NCBI RefSeq assembly: GCF_031755915.1
Contig: NC_083380.1
Coordinates: 15,643,001 to 15,707,000 of the forward strand
Direction of reading: 5' to 3'
Length of the DNA stretch: 64,000 bases
Source of the DNA: Ziziphus jujuba
Lineage: Eukaryota; Streptophyta; Magnoliopsida; Rosales; Rhamnaceae
A program made the position numbers and the translations under genes. Below, piece after piece: positions 1 through 11,683 of the stretch. The notes under the pieces are model-generated. The model did no database searches and was not told the DNA's origin. It saw nothing but the letters and a program-made list of their open reading frames with translations. Positions within the stretch are counted from its first letter, which is position 1. Every line of letters begins with the position of its first letter.

Positions 1-801
1 CTGTCGTGTAGAACTTGAGATATTAATTTAAATATGATTACGAACCATTATTACGATTATTAATAATACTTTTTATGATTTATGGCTGCCAAGCATACAA
101 GTTTGTTTACAATTAAGATAAAAAAGAAAAAATTAGCCTACAGTTGATCAATATCTTAAAACAAAGTTACATATAAAACTAAGTGCACTCGTGTCATGTA
201 GTCAAATGAATAAATATTCACATTGTTTAAAATGTAAATTAGGAAATGTTTCTATTGTAGTGTGTCCGACGTTTCTACAATTGATCAATCTCCTATGATT
301 TTTGGCTACATTATTATTCGAGAGTATTTGTAGCAACTAGACTATTGAGAGGTAATTTAGGCCCGAAAGGAATTAAAAATGATGTTTGGGTACTGTTTAA
401 TCTAGTATTATTATTAAGATCACGCATATATATTTTTTTGATCTTGTACTTTGCTAAGATCTTCTTTTGTACTTTGGTTTTTTTCCTTTTTTTTTTTCAA
501 ATAAAATATATCTCTTTTGACCAAAAATAAAATTATAAAATAACAACAAAAGCTTAGCAGTTTATCCGATTTTCCTATGCAATTGCGGGATTTTATTTTA
601 TTTTTAAAAAATGAAATTGCAGGATTGGAGGCAAGCGTTTTACGAACGGTACAAGTATTCAAATTTAGCAAACCAATGCATTCATAAGTAAGAAAGTAAA
701 AGACTGTCCTAAGTTCCATTATTTAAATATTAATTTGATTTCACTATAAACGAGTTTGTTATTTTGATTGACAAAATATTAATTAATTGATATTAATGCA
801 G
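1..801. other. intronic or upstream sequence of the glucosyltransferase gene
   Basis: AT-rich sequence with homopolymer tracts and no reading frame that resembles a protein. It ends in a clear splice acceptor (TTAATGCAG at 793-801) directly before the first recognisable exon, so at least its right part should be intron. No earlier exon of the glucosyltransferase was recognised here; those exons would lie left of the window. Confidence 0.5.
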
Positions 802-1901
802 GTTCAAGATCTATGTTGAAGGGAGATCTTGGTCAGTGAGTGAAAAATATATTCTTGCTTGTGATTCACTTACCTTGTTTGTAAAACCAAATTACTTCGA
901 TTTCTTCACACGGAGTTTGATGCCACTCCAACATTACTGGCCCATAAGGAACGATGATATTTGTAGATCCATTAAATTTGCTGTTGACTGGAGCAACACC
1001 CACCCAAAAGAGGTAACAAGAGTAATTTTATTTATTTATTTATTATAATTGTGAGATACGAGGATCTGAATTTGAAATCGGAGAAAACAATAGCTTACAC
1101 ATGATGTGGTTATTATATATGTACATACAATCACATATAGCCCACTTTAATCTGGTAAATTCCAATAATTAGTGGATAAACCTTATAGATTTCTACCTGA
1201 TTTATTTTGAGGAAGATTGATTCAGTATCCAATACAGATCAACACAAGTTTGATAATGCTTCTACATTATTTTGCGTCACTTAGAGAAATCACCTTTCTA
1301 GAGCATACACCTGTATGGAAATTTGAAGATGAGATATTTAGCTCTAGTATCCACTGATTTAGAATGATGAAATCATTTCTTCTAAAAAATTGTATATTAC
1401 TTTTCTTTTTGTTTGTTTTGTTGTTTTGGTGAATCAAAAATTGTATGGCACTGGTATTCCATAGTAAGTGGTGATAACTACTTAAGTAAGCTTAATGATA
1501 CGGGCACTTAAATCATTTGTTTTTGGTGGATATACATTTAGGCACAGGACATTGGAAAAGCAGCAAGCAAGTTCATTGTAGAGGAGTTGAAAATGGAGAA
1601 TGTGTATGACTACATGTTTCATGTTCTAAATGAATATGCAAAGCTCTTAAATTTCAAGCCCACAATTCCACAAAATGCTACTGAACTATGCTTGGAGGCA
1701 TTGGCTTGCCCAGCAGAAACATTAAAGATGAGAAACTTTATGGTGGATTCGATGGTCAAAACTCCTGCTCAAACTAGTCCATGCATCATGCCTCCTCCAT
1801 ATACTCCCCCATCACTTAATGATATTCGCCAGAAAAAAGCAAGTTTAATTAAACAAGTGGAAATGTGGGAGAAAAATTACAGGGAGTATCAAACTAATTA
1901 A
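802..1901 (+). CDS. O-glucosyltransferase rumi-like (DUF821/CAP10), last two exons, 5' partial
   Basis: Two exons, 802-1012 and 1542-1901 (TAA stop), joined in phase 0 across an intron 1013-1541 (AG|gtaaca ... tttag|GCA). Together they give 189 residues of the C-terminal half of a CAP10/DUF821 glycosyltransferase, the plant family annotated as O-glucosyltransferase rumi homologue. Seen directly: KIYVEG, then WSVSEKYILACDS, FFTRSLMPLQHYWPI, and the exon-2 segment DYMFHVLNEYAKLL followed by the C-terminal Cys/Pro-rich part ending near QVEMWEKNYREYQTN. These follow the family order with no break. Family members are usually about 500 residues and act in the secretory pathway, transferring sugar from a nucleotide-sugar to protein; the substrate of plant members is poorly known. 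The first exon here begins with the last base of a split codon. Intact in the visible part, so probably a functional gene. Confidence 0.9.
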
Positions 1902-1979
1902 CCATATAGCTATATGCAATGTTGTCAGATCGTGAATTATTTTGTTAAAATTGTAAAACGTATATAAAAACGAAACGTG

Positions 1980-2043
1980 TATCGTAAGATACACTTAAGA
2001 ATTTTACTAGTGCTTGATAAATTTTTGAGTGTATCTTACGATA
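1980..2043. repeat. perfect 16-bp inverted repeat (stem-loop) in the 3' flank
   Basis: Arm TATCGTAAGATACACT at 1980-1995 is the exact reverse complement of 2028-2043; the loop is 32 bases. It starts about 80 bp after the glucosyltransferase stop codon, so it may lie in the 3' UTR and form a hairpin in the mRNA. It could also be the ends of a tiny transposon relic. Confidence 0.7.
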
Positions 2044-3103
2044 TTGAATATTGAAGGAGGCAAAATTTGATAATCGTGCGGCACTTTACTGATGCTTAGG
2101 TTTACATGCTTATATTATTATTATATATAGATATATTACACACTTTTTATTTTATTATTATTTTATTATTTATATATTATTATTACTTTTTATTCACTTG
2201 GTCTCCAATTTATCATCATCTCTTTGACCAATAAACATTAAAAAAAAAAAAATAAATAAAATAATTGTTTCAACTTTCACGATCATGTCAATTTATTGTT
2301 TCAACTTTCTTTATTATTTTATTTATTCTCTTTGTTCAATTGCATCATCATATCAAGTTATTGTTTCAACTTTTAACTCTTTAACTAATAAAAATTAAAA
2401 AAGAAAACAAATAAAATAATAACAAATTTTCTTCGTCTCTGCTATTTATCTTCATCTTCTTCTCCGTTTCTACTTTCTACATCTTTTTTTGTATTTTCTG
2501 TCTTCTTCTTTGTTTCTGCATCTTCTTTATTTTTTGCCATTCCTCTTTGTCTTCTTCTCAACTTCTGCACCGTCTTCAATAGGGGAGAAGAAAACATTGA
2601 ATCGACGATTTGATCAAATCGTGCGATTCACCTTCAGACCGATTCAAACAAACGGTTTAAATCATTTTACATCAAATCCGATACGAATCGTTTGATTTTA
2701 ATAACATGGGCTATATGGAGGTGATTCGTCGTTATATTTACACACACACACACACATATATATAATTAGAAATGGATTTTAAAACAAATATAGGAGAGCT
2801 TAAATTACCATTTGCTTTAGTTGCAATTTCTTTTGTTTTTGAATCTCTTAATAGATAGACAGTTATGACAGTCTTTTTGAATTATATTTCCTTACCCTTT
2901 TGTCCAAGTCAAAACATAAGTTGTACATCACAATGAAAAAAAAAAAAATTTGAAATTCAAATGTTTAAATTGCAATATTTTAAATTTAAGGGTAAAATGC
3001 AAATTGCCAAAATTCTTTTCTTTTCTTTTTTCTTTTTATTAATTTTATTAATGAAAAGCAGGATGAATTTATGCTTTTGAGAATTTCTAAGAATTGTTTG
3101 CAG
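2044..3103. other. AT-rich intergenic DNA, no gene recognised
   Basis: Low-complexity A/T and pyrimidine tracts (2400-2580 is CT-rich) and a CA/TA microsatellite near 2742-2764. The short open frame near 2489-2695 is a by-product of the pyrimidine tract and resembles no protein. Confidence 0.5.
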
Positions 3104-4217
3104 CATGGTTCAAAAAATCGGTATTGATAGAAATATCAAAAATTTAAAATATAGAAATATTCATAAAAATATTAGAAATTATTAAATATCGATAAAAAAA
3201 TATTTAAAAAATTAGTGAAAATTGATAGAAATTTATTTAAAAAAATAAAAATTTTGATTGAAACTTTAAGATTAATTTATTAATCAAATAATTATCAACT
3301 TGACTATAAAAATTAAAAAAATATTAAATGTATTTATATTTCTCCTGATAACAATGTGTAGTAATATTAATAATTATAAATATACTATTATAAACAAAAA
3401 TATGCAAAAAATACATATTTAACAAAAATATTTATTAATTAAGATATATAAAATAATTATTACAATTATATTATATATTATAAACCATTATTTCAATATA
3501 TATATATAGAATTTTTGCATGGTTGAAAATTATTAATCTGTACTTTATCCTTATTCTCAATATCACATATAATTTTTAGATGGTTGAAAATTATTAATCT
3601 CTACTTTATCTTTATTTTTAAATGGGAGATAATAAAACTAATTATTAAAAATTATATTTCATTAATAATTTTACATATAATTTTTAATATACTTACTATA
3701 TGGATCTTGTATTAAATACAGCTATTTTTGTTGATGATAATTATATCTTTTGTACATCTTTATAATATTTATACACATTATAATATTTGTAATATAATAA
3801 TTATCATTCTTTTCACATGCATATTCGTATTTTTATCTATATTATAATTTATATCTATTTTATAATATTTATAGAAATATTAAATTTATTATAATAAAAA
3901 AATAATGGACAAGTAGGAAATTAAATATCAATAATATTTATTAATTTTTTATTTAAAAAATTAAAACTCAATAGAAACTTCTATAGAAATTTCTAAAATT
4001 TCATATGAAAATTTTTAAAATTTCTATAAAAATTATAAATTTTTAACAAAATTGTGAAGAAATTGATGTGATTATGTGGCAGAAATTTCAAGGAAAATTT
4101 TGTAAAAACATGGAAATTTTGGATAAAAATTTTGAAAATTCTATTGTTTTTACTTAGGATCAAAATTTGTATTTCACATTTTTAAAATATTGAAATTTTC
4201 ACAAAAAATTTGACTTA
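3104..4217 (-). mobile_element. degenerate hAT-type element remnant
   Basis: Starts CATGGTTCAAAAAATCGG, which matches the terminal sequence of the hAT elements at 6248 and 55078-58986 (CAAGGTTCAAAATATCGATA type), followed by the same subterminal run of TATCGATA, GAAATATC and GAAATTT repeats. No transposase coding sequence is left that I can read. The right boundary is uncertain and may have been overwritten by the short element starting at 4218. Confidence 0.55.
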
Positions 4218-4653
4218 GGGGGTGTATTAAATTTAAAGTTTAATACATTTAAAATAAGTTATAGATTTAAAAGGATTTGATGGATAGTTGTAAAATTCTA
4301 TAGATTTCATAAGAAATTTATATAAATCCCACGAAATTTTTGAGATTAATGCGAGATTTCATATTGACAATTTTCTTCACAATTTCAGTATTAAAATCAT
4401 TTCAAATACATTAAAATCCATTATTTTTTAAAATTGTTTAAAATCAATAACTTTTTGAATAATACTATATTTTAAAAGAATTTTATAAAATTCTAATTGA
4501 ATACATCTAGATTTTAATAAACTTTTATAAAATCTATTAAAATATGAATTGAATATTATTAGACTTGTATAGATTCTTTTAAAATCTAAATCGAATATAT
4601 CTAAACTTTTAAGTATTTTAAAAAAAATTTAAACTCTAAATTGAGTACACCTC
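4218..4653. mobile_element. MITE-like element with GGGGTGTATT-type inverted ends
   Basis: The left end GGGGGTGTATTAAATTTAAA and the reverse complement of the right end GAGGTGTACTCAATTTAGAG match at about 19 of 23 positions; the 436 bp between contain only AT-rich non-coding sequence. A short non-autonomous DNA transposon is the simplest reading. The target-site duplication is not clear, so the superfamily is left open. Confidence 0.55.
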
Positions 4654-5881
4654 ATTCGTTTGTAATACGCCTAAGAAATTTGTTTGAAAACAAATTCCTC
4701 ACGGCCTTATTGTCCATATCAAAACCTTTGTTAGACTTCGACCAACTTCAAGTGTCCAATATCAAGTCCACAAACAGTTAAAAAAAAAAAAAAAAAAACC
4801 AAAAATAGTCATACACACGCAGTTTCAAGACTTAAAGACATAGGACACGACAAGATAATTTTTATCCTTTTTTTTTTTTAATTCTTTTTCTTTATTGAAT
4901 CAGATAAATTTATTCATATTTATGGGTTTGATATCAAAATGACGTAGGACTAAAAACATGGGACACCAAATTTAATGCCACATACAAAGCATAATTTGTC
5001 CACCGAAAAATGAGGACCAAAAACATGGGACATCAAATTTAATGCCACAAACGAAGCATAATTTGTCCCCTGAAAAATGGATGGTTCAACTTGTCTGGTT
5101 GCTAGATAGGACCAATGGGTTTCATTTATTTATTTATTTACTTTTAAAATAATATTATATTTACTAAATTTATTTATCAAAATTTAATAAATAATAACAT
5201 GACAGTACATAATAAATTATTCACATCTTTTATTTTTAAACTTCCAGTTTCATTTTTTTTTCTTTTTTTAAATCTTTGTTTCTTTCTCCATGAGTTATTT
5301 ATATAGTTTTTTTTTTTCTTTTTATCCCTTTATTGTTGGTTGTATTTCTTTTTTCGTTGTGGTTTTTTATTTTTATTTTTAATATCTTGTTTTCTTCGTC
5401 TCCAATGCATCAGTGTTTTTTATACTTAGGGAGGGTTTTTCATACAAATTTTTTTGACAAAGATGTTTGACGAATAATTCAGACGTTTGAACTTATCAAA
5501 TTTAAGGGTTCACATTAGTCCTTTAAAAACTCTTAAATATTTAATATTTATATTGAAACATTATTTTTGTTTACCTAAATTATTTATTATTGCTATAGTT
5601 ACTCTCCAAAGTCATTTTCTCTCTTTCCCAGTCAAGTTCAAATGCTCTTCTCTCTCTTATTTGATTTCTAATCCTAACAGATAAATATTTTCTTTTATTA
5701 TCTTCTAGAACAAAGTGTATATAATATTTTCTTTTATTATCTTCTAGAACAAAGTGTATATATATATATATTATATATATGAAGAAGAGTTTCATGACTT
5801 TAATGATTTTTGGCACAAAAAATTATATGCTTTTCTGTTTTTAATATATATAAAAACTGTTTAAGATTGTCAAATAGAAAG

Positions 5882-5928
<47 letters not shown>

Positions 5929-6247
5929 GAGAGCTTTTACGGTGTATACGGTTCTCATGCGAAAGCATCCAAAACCGATACTTTGTGGATGAAAGCATTG
6001 GCTTTGCTATATATTGTACATATCAAAGCCGATACTTTCATAAAAAAAGCATTTGCTTTGGGTGCAATCAGCATGCGCATCATAGAATTCCCCTATATAT
6101 GTATGTATATTTATATATATATATATATATATATGTTCTATTACGGCTCTTGTAAAGGATTTTCAATTTGATTATTTGATTATTTAAATAGTATATTATG
6201 GAGAATTTTCAAGAATATATGGATTTATTTTAATACATACATATACA
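4654..6247. other. intergenic DNA with small tandem duplications and AT microsatellites
   Basis: No gene seen. It holds a 67-bp direct duplication (4947-5013 and 5014-5080, about 90 percent alike), a 39-bp direct duplication (from 5684 and from 5723), and long (TA)n runs at 5882-5924 and 6110-6134. The short open frames here come from these repeats. Confidence 0.6.
4947..5080. repeat. 67-bp tandem duplication
   Basis: Two head-to-tail copies, 4947-5013 and 5014-5080, each containing the sequence AAAACATGGGACA followed by TCAAATTTAATGCCACA or its variant. They differ at a handful of positions. Confidence 0.8.
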
Positions 6248-7952
6248 CAAGATTTAAAAAATCGATATCGATGGAAATATCGAGAGTTTAAAATACGAAA
6301 ATTTCCATGGAAATATCGGAAAATATCGAATATCGATAAAAAGTTATAAAAAATGATGAAAATTTGTTTTAAAAAGTGGAAATTTTTATTGAAACTTTAG
6401 AATTAGCTTATTAATCCATTGATTATCAAATTAATTATAAAACTTGCTAAAATATTGAATGGATGTTATATTCTTCTTAGTGAATTGATTTATCATAAGC
6501 ATTAATGGCCATAGATGAATTATTATTAATAAAAATATATAAAAAAAATACATATATGATAAAATTATTTATTAACTAAAATATATAAAACGATTATTAC
6601 CATTACGTTGTAATTTATAAATGTCATCTTAATACCATATAGAACTTAATGGTTGAAAATCATCGGTTTCTTCCTCATTTTGATTTTGAGATGTGAAATG
6701 TGAGAAGTACTTATGAAAAGATATATCTCCTTGATAATTTTGTATATAATTATTAATATACCAACCATATGCATCTTGCATTATTGGTTGACTATGTGAA
6801 TAATTACTACTCTCTAATAGTTGAGTTTGAGATGGTACCTATGAGTTGCTACTTGATGACATTCCATACATATCCATTGAATAAGGATTATGAAAATGAC
6901 TTCCAACCTTTGTAGATCCAAAATTCGTAGAAATTGAATCTTTTTCTTGTTGTGACATCTCCATTATAAATTTTTCTTTACATATATAGTTTTTTCCAAG
7001 AGCACCGAATTCTTAACCTGCATTTCTACTCCCATGATCATCATCTTGTTTTGCATGTGTGTAATATTGTTCACCAATAAATGAACTTAGTCCAACTTCT
7101 TGACTTGGTGATTCCCTTTGGCCACTACCTCTTCTAACTTCTAATTCAAATAATTTATTGAAGTTATCTTCATCACCACTAGAGCTAGAGTGACTACTAA
7201 AAGTCTTAAATTGTGAATATATATCACCTGATGGAGATGAAGCACTAGTAGTTTTAGTTGGTTCTCTCATAAGCCTTTGAAATGAATTACCACTATTAAA
7301 ATTCACGTCTTCAGCAATCACTTTTTAAACATTTATTCCTTCTTGTTTAGCTTGTTGAGCAACCTTTAGATCAGGATTCACTTCATGATCATCTAAATAA
7401 ACATCTCTAATCTATCTACATCAAATCATCATCTACCATTATAGTTTTAAATATTAAGATTTTTAAGGTTCAAAAATATAATCTATAGTTTTTATATTTT
7501 TGCTTTAACGATATTCAATAAATAAGTAGAACTTATTAATGTTATTCAATTCAATTCATTCTATTTTGCTTATATCACTAAATGTCTAAAAAGAAATTAA
7601 AGGGTAAAAAAAAAATTATCAATAAAATTAATTTGATAAAAAATTTTACTAAATATAAATAATAAAAATGAATTTTTTTAAAAAAATTTAAAAAATATAG
7701 GATATTTTTGAAATTTCAGTGGAAATTTCATGAAAATAGTGGAAATTTCCATGGAAATTATAAATTTTTTAACCAAATTGTTAAGGATTTGATGTAGATA
7801 TTTTATGAAAATTTCCATGGAAATTTTACCGAAATTTCAAAAATTTGAATGGATATTATGGAAATTCTATCCATTTCCATATCCAACTTAAATTTTATAT
7901 CGACCCCTTCAAAAAATGAAAATATCGAAGAAATATTGGATAATTTAAACTT
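6248..7952 (-). mobile_element. internally deleted hAT element (non-autonomous)
   Basis: On the minus strand this is a shortened relative of the 3.9-kb hAT element at 55078-58986. The left end (CAAGATTTAAAAAATCGATA) corresponds to that element's right end, and the right end reads in reverse as AAAGTTTAAATTATCC, like its left end. The flanks carry an 8-bp target-site duplication with one mismatch (CATATACA at 6240-6247, TATATACA at 7953-7960), the expected hAT length. Only the 3' end of the transposase gene is kept (7013-7330, minus strand, with the motif GDSFQRLMREP in variant form); the catalytic region is missing, with a junction near 7450. Confidence 0.8.
7013..7330 (-). pseudogene. hAT transposase C-terminal remnant
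   Basis: The minus-strand frame reads SFQRLMREPTKTTSASSPSG, then SHSSSSGDEDNFNKL and GEQYYTHAKQDDDHG. Every block is present in the C-terminal tail of the transposase encoded at 57502-58598. Only this Ser-rich tail is left, without DUF659 or the dimerisation domain, so it cannot be an active enzyme. Confidence 0.85.
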
Positions 7953-7960
7953 TATATACA

Positions 7961-8429
7961 TAAAAATAATGAATAGTAAAGAGGGGAAAAAAGAAAAGAA
8001 AGAGGATTGGGGATTAAGGAGAGCGAGAAATATGATTGAGATTGAGGAAAGAGAAAAATTATTTTGGAAGCAATAAATAATTTAGGTAAAAAATTAATGT
8101 TGCATGGATATGGATAGGAGATATTTAAAATATACAACTTTGATAACTAATATTAATAGTATAATAACTTAATTAGATAAGCTTTTTTTTTTTCTTCTAA
8201 AAAAAAAAATCATTGGATATAGAACTTAACTAATTTAATTCATTTTTGCTTAATTCAAAAATCAATGAAACAAAAGGAAAAAATAAAAATAAAAATCAAT
8301 AAAAAATATGGTAAAATAAATTCACATTATATCTATTTTATCAATTAATATCAAAAATTAGTCTAACCGAACTCTAAAAAATAGAGTTAATTTTATCCTA
8401 CCCTATTCCATCCCATCCTATCCAAAATG
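7961..8429. other. AT-rich intergenic DNA, nothing recognised
   Basis: Purine-rich and AT-rich low-complexity sequence between the deleted hAT element and the LINE; no coding similarity seen on either strand. Confidence 0.5.
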
Positions 8430-8756
8430 ATAATTTTGGATGTTTGTGTGGGTACAACTAGCAATGCTAATTTATTGCAATAAGTTGTTGCTCATTATGG
8501 ATGCCTTTCTGGATAATTGGTGAGTTCGAATAATTCTTTTGTTTATTTTGGTTGTGGCATTACTGATTCCATGAGGTGGCATATTATGGATTCATTGAAT
8601 ATGAAGCAAGGTTCATTTCCTTTTAATTATCTTTTGGTTCCTTTATTTGCTGGTAAACCTAAAGCTTATTATTTCAAGCTATTGTTGATAATATTTTGAG
8701 TAAATTTTTTTTCTTGGCAAGGTAAATTTTTATCCTTGGTGGGAAGAGTGTGCTTT
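8430..8756 (+). mobile_element. LINE reverse transcriptase fragment, part 1 (+ strand)
   Basis: Reads as part of a plant non-LTR (L1-type) reverse transcriptase: GCLSG-LVSSNNSFVYFG, then SFPFNYLLVPLFAGKPKAYY and FSWQGKFLSLVGRVC, which is the family's YLGVPLF-GKPK...SW-GK-LSLAGR block. Stops and shifts are present. The reading breaks off at 8756 exactly where the inverted part 2 takes over. No 5' end of a LINE is seen before 8430, so the element is 5' truncated. Confidence 0.8.
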
Positions 8757-9625
8757 CACTAGCTCTATGACATAAAATGCATTAAGAGAAAGAATTAAAT
8801 CCCAAAGTTGCAAACATATCATCCTTATGAAGCCACATAAAATACATTAAGAGAAAGAATTAAATCCCAAAGTTGCTAACATATGATCCTTATGAAGCCT
8901 AATAATCAACAATCTCCAACAAAAAATTGATATGCAAGGAGGAATATGTCTTGCCCAAACAAATTGCACCCATCTTGGAGGTTTTCCCAAATTACCTAAT
9001 TGCAAGATAAATCACCTTACTTAGAAGGCTCCAAACAAGCTTATCTGGAATATTTGAAGGGAAAATTTGATGAATCATACAAACAAATTGTGGAAAATCC
9101 TATTGAAAAGCCAAACTAAGATTCCAAGAGCCATCACTATTCAACATGTTCGAAACCGAAACATCTGAATTTTCAATAGCCGAAATAAGAACAAAATCCC
9201 TTAGCAAAAAACCAAGCCAATTGTAATGCCAAAATTTCAAATTTGAATCCTTCCCTATCAGCCATCTGCAATTCCTTTTTATAGAATCGTAACCTTTCCT
9301 CAAGATAAAATCGGCTCATTTTCTAAAGTTAAGGAAGGATTCTAGCTTGAAGAAAAAAGAGAATTGGTGATTCTTGATTAATAAGTCTCCAAATAACAGA
9401 AGCAAGAAGAGCATTATTAAAAATTTTGAGGTTTTTTAATCCTAAAACCTTCCAAGCTAATCGGATTACAATATATATTCCAAGCAACTTCGATAGGCTT
9501 CATTTTATCCATGGAACCTATCCAACGAAATTCATCATAGCCACTGTGAGACTTTCAATAAGAGAAGATGCCCACTTATAAACCATGAATGTATGAACAA
9601 ATATGGAGGTGATAACAGAATTAAC
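8757..9625 (-). mobile_element. LINE fragment, part 2, inverted (minus strand)
   Basis: Read from 9625 down, it continues the LINE protein directly: VNSVITSIFVHTFMVYKWAS, LTVAMMNFV, a NLKIFNNALLASVIWRLINQ block, WLIGKDSNLKFWHYNWLG, and the zf-RVT start WRLL...RLHKDHMLATLGF. Joining the end of part 1 (GRVC) to this start restores the usual LINE order, so the segment is an inversion within one LINE copy. Near its left end an approximately 66-bp stretch (AAAGAATTAAATCCCAAAGT) is present twice (about 8780-8900). Confidence 0.8.
9621..9625. repeat. target-site duplication of the Copia element (left)
   Basis: TTAAC, identical to 17079-17083. A 5-bp duplication is standard for LTR retrotransposon integration. 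Confidence 0.9.
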
Positions 9626-10235
9626 TGTTAGAGTTTGGGCCCAAGCCCACATGTGTGAATGATTTGGGCTTTGGATCCCTTTCGATTGGTTGAGTTTTGA
9701 TAAAATAATATTTATTTGAATACATAAATTAAATAATATAATTTTTTTTGAAAATAAGGGAGTTGAGAGTTTGAAGGGAAAAGGAATTTTGAGTGGAGAG
9801 TTGGTTTTTCACACGTTCCTTTCTAACTTTCTTTCAGTTTTGAGGGAAAAACAGAGAAAAAAAGGTTTTTCAAAAAAGAAAGAATTAATGTGAAGAAACA
9901 CAGAGAGAAAAACAGTGACTGTGATAAAGTAAAGGTACACAAAAGTTCGAAGGAAAGGTTTTGGAGGTGTCATGTCCAAGATCTTTGAAGCCGTTGCATC
10001 CTGGAAGACTTTCATCACAAAACTCCAGCACTAGTAGGTGTAAAACGTTTTAAGGATATTATAGTATCACACAGGTCTCGGTTAAACTTCTAGAAAACAG
10101 ATCAATACAAAGATCTACAGATTCTAATATGTTTTAATTATTTTTATGTAATTTTATTTATTTTGTATTAAATTTTTCCATATGTATTTACACATACATA
10201 TATATATATATATATTCATAATTATTTTTCCAACA
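9626..10235 (+). repeat. 5' LTR of Copia element
   Basis: 610 bp, TG...CA ends, matches 16466-17078 throughout. Short open frames on its minus strand occur in both LTRs and are not genes. Confidence 0.95.
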
Positions 10236-11683
10236 ATCTTAAGACGTTTTATATTTTTATATATGTATATATATGGGGAGATTTGATTTTTTTATTATGT
10301 TAATTGGTTGTTGTATATATAATGCATATATGTGTATATGTTTATATATATATATACATATATATATTTTTTTTGGGATATGTATGTTACTGCATTTTTC
10401 AAATTAAATAAAAAACAAAAACAAAAACAATTTATTTTCTTTGTACTCGTATTGTGCATGATAATTGGGCATTTGTATAATATTTTTTTTCTAATAAAAA
10501 ATTACTTACCCAATCGTTACATGCCCATGTTTCTATTTGTCTGTATATGTGTTATATATTTTTTTAAGCTTTGATTGTTTCGATTAATAAAGGAAAAAAA
10601 AGAATTTCATCAAACTCGTGAGGTTTAAAAATTTTTAGGCAATTATTAATTTTTTGTTTTAAATCAAAATTCTTTCCAAAATTGAATTTTTCATGAATTT
10701 CTAAAATTTTTGGTGAATTTCCGGTATTTTTTGTTGCTTGAATAGTGGAAAAGAGATGAAAAATTCGAACTAGGTCAGAAAAACTTGTTTACCAGGAAAA
10801 CGGATCGAGAAAACCCGATTGGAGGTTGAAGACGGATCGAAATTCAAGTTAATGGGCTGGAAAATAGGCTTGGGTAGGATTCTGGATTAGTGGGCTTTAA
10901 TTTTTAAACTCTATTGGGCCTGGTTCAGTTTAAAAGCCCAGCCCGTGATTTGAATAGGCTATTGTTCAGCCCAAAACCCAAGTCCGATTTAGATCCAGGC
11001 CCAAGAGAAACGACCTGATTGAAAATGGGCTTGCCACATGTCGCGATGAGAGAGCGCCACGTGGTGAGAAGAAAAGCTAACAAGTGGCACACAGTGGCAA
11101 GGTGACATGGCGCACCGTGACTAGGCCACGTGTCAACCAGGCATAAAGCCACATGTCGCTCAATGAGTGGAGACATATGTTGACCTGTTACAGATGAGAT
11201 GTGTCAGTCTCGTCAAAACGCCACGTGTTGCCTTCTAGATACGTCATGTGTCAACCTACTACATGTGACACGTGCCGATCTTTGGTGGTGACATGTGTTG
11301 GGGCAACAGTGGGAAGTGGCACACCACATGGTGATGCCATGTAAGACATGACACCATGTGGTGGGAGGCCGCTTGAGCCAATGGTGCAATGTGGCATGCC
11401 AAGTCAGCCTTTTGATGATGTGGCAGTGCCACATCGTGCCACATGGCACAGCCATGTCAACGTGATGATGACATCGTATGTGCCACGTTGGCACAGTGAC
11501 ACATGGCAATGAATGGTGATGCATGAATAGTATTTTATGGGTGTATACAGAAATTTTGTGATGTATACCGAAACCCTAAAAATCACATTTTTGTGTGTTT
11601 TCCTTTTGGAAATTGGTTTTAATTAGTTTGTTAAAACAGAAAATAACAACTAATTGATTTTTTTTTTTTATGATTATACAGAA
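10236..11683 (+). other. Copia leader with a cluster of CACGTG-like motifs
   Basis: Untranslated leader between the 5' LTR and gag. The part from about 11035 to 11510 is unusually GC-rich for the window and is full of near repeats of CCACGTG / CACATGTC / GTGACACGTG; at least four exact CACGTG hexamers are present, with many CACATG or CATGTG variants. No coding sequence is evident; frames on the minus strand follow the repeats. Confidence 0.75.

Noticed and set aside
2489..2695. Hydrophobic short frame as a membrane peptide gene
   Set aside because: It derives from a CT-rich tract, has no leader or promoter features and resembles no family.
9809..10018. Minus-strand open frame in the 5' LTR, with a near copy at 16646-16885
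   Set aside because: Both lie at the same place in the two LTRs of the Copia element, so the conservation is that of the LTR, not of a gene.
10925..11586. Several overlapping minus-strand frames rich in His and Cys
   Set aside because: They come from the repeated CACGTG/CATGTG text of the Copia leader and resemble no protein.
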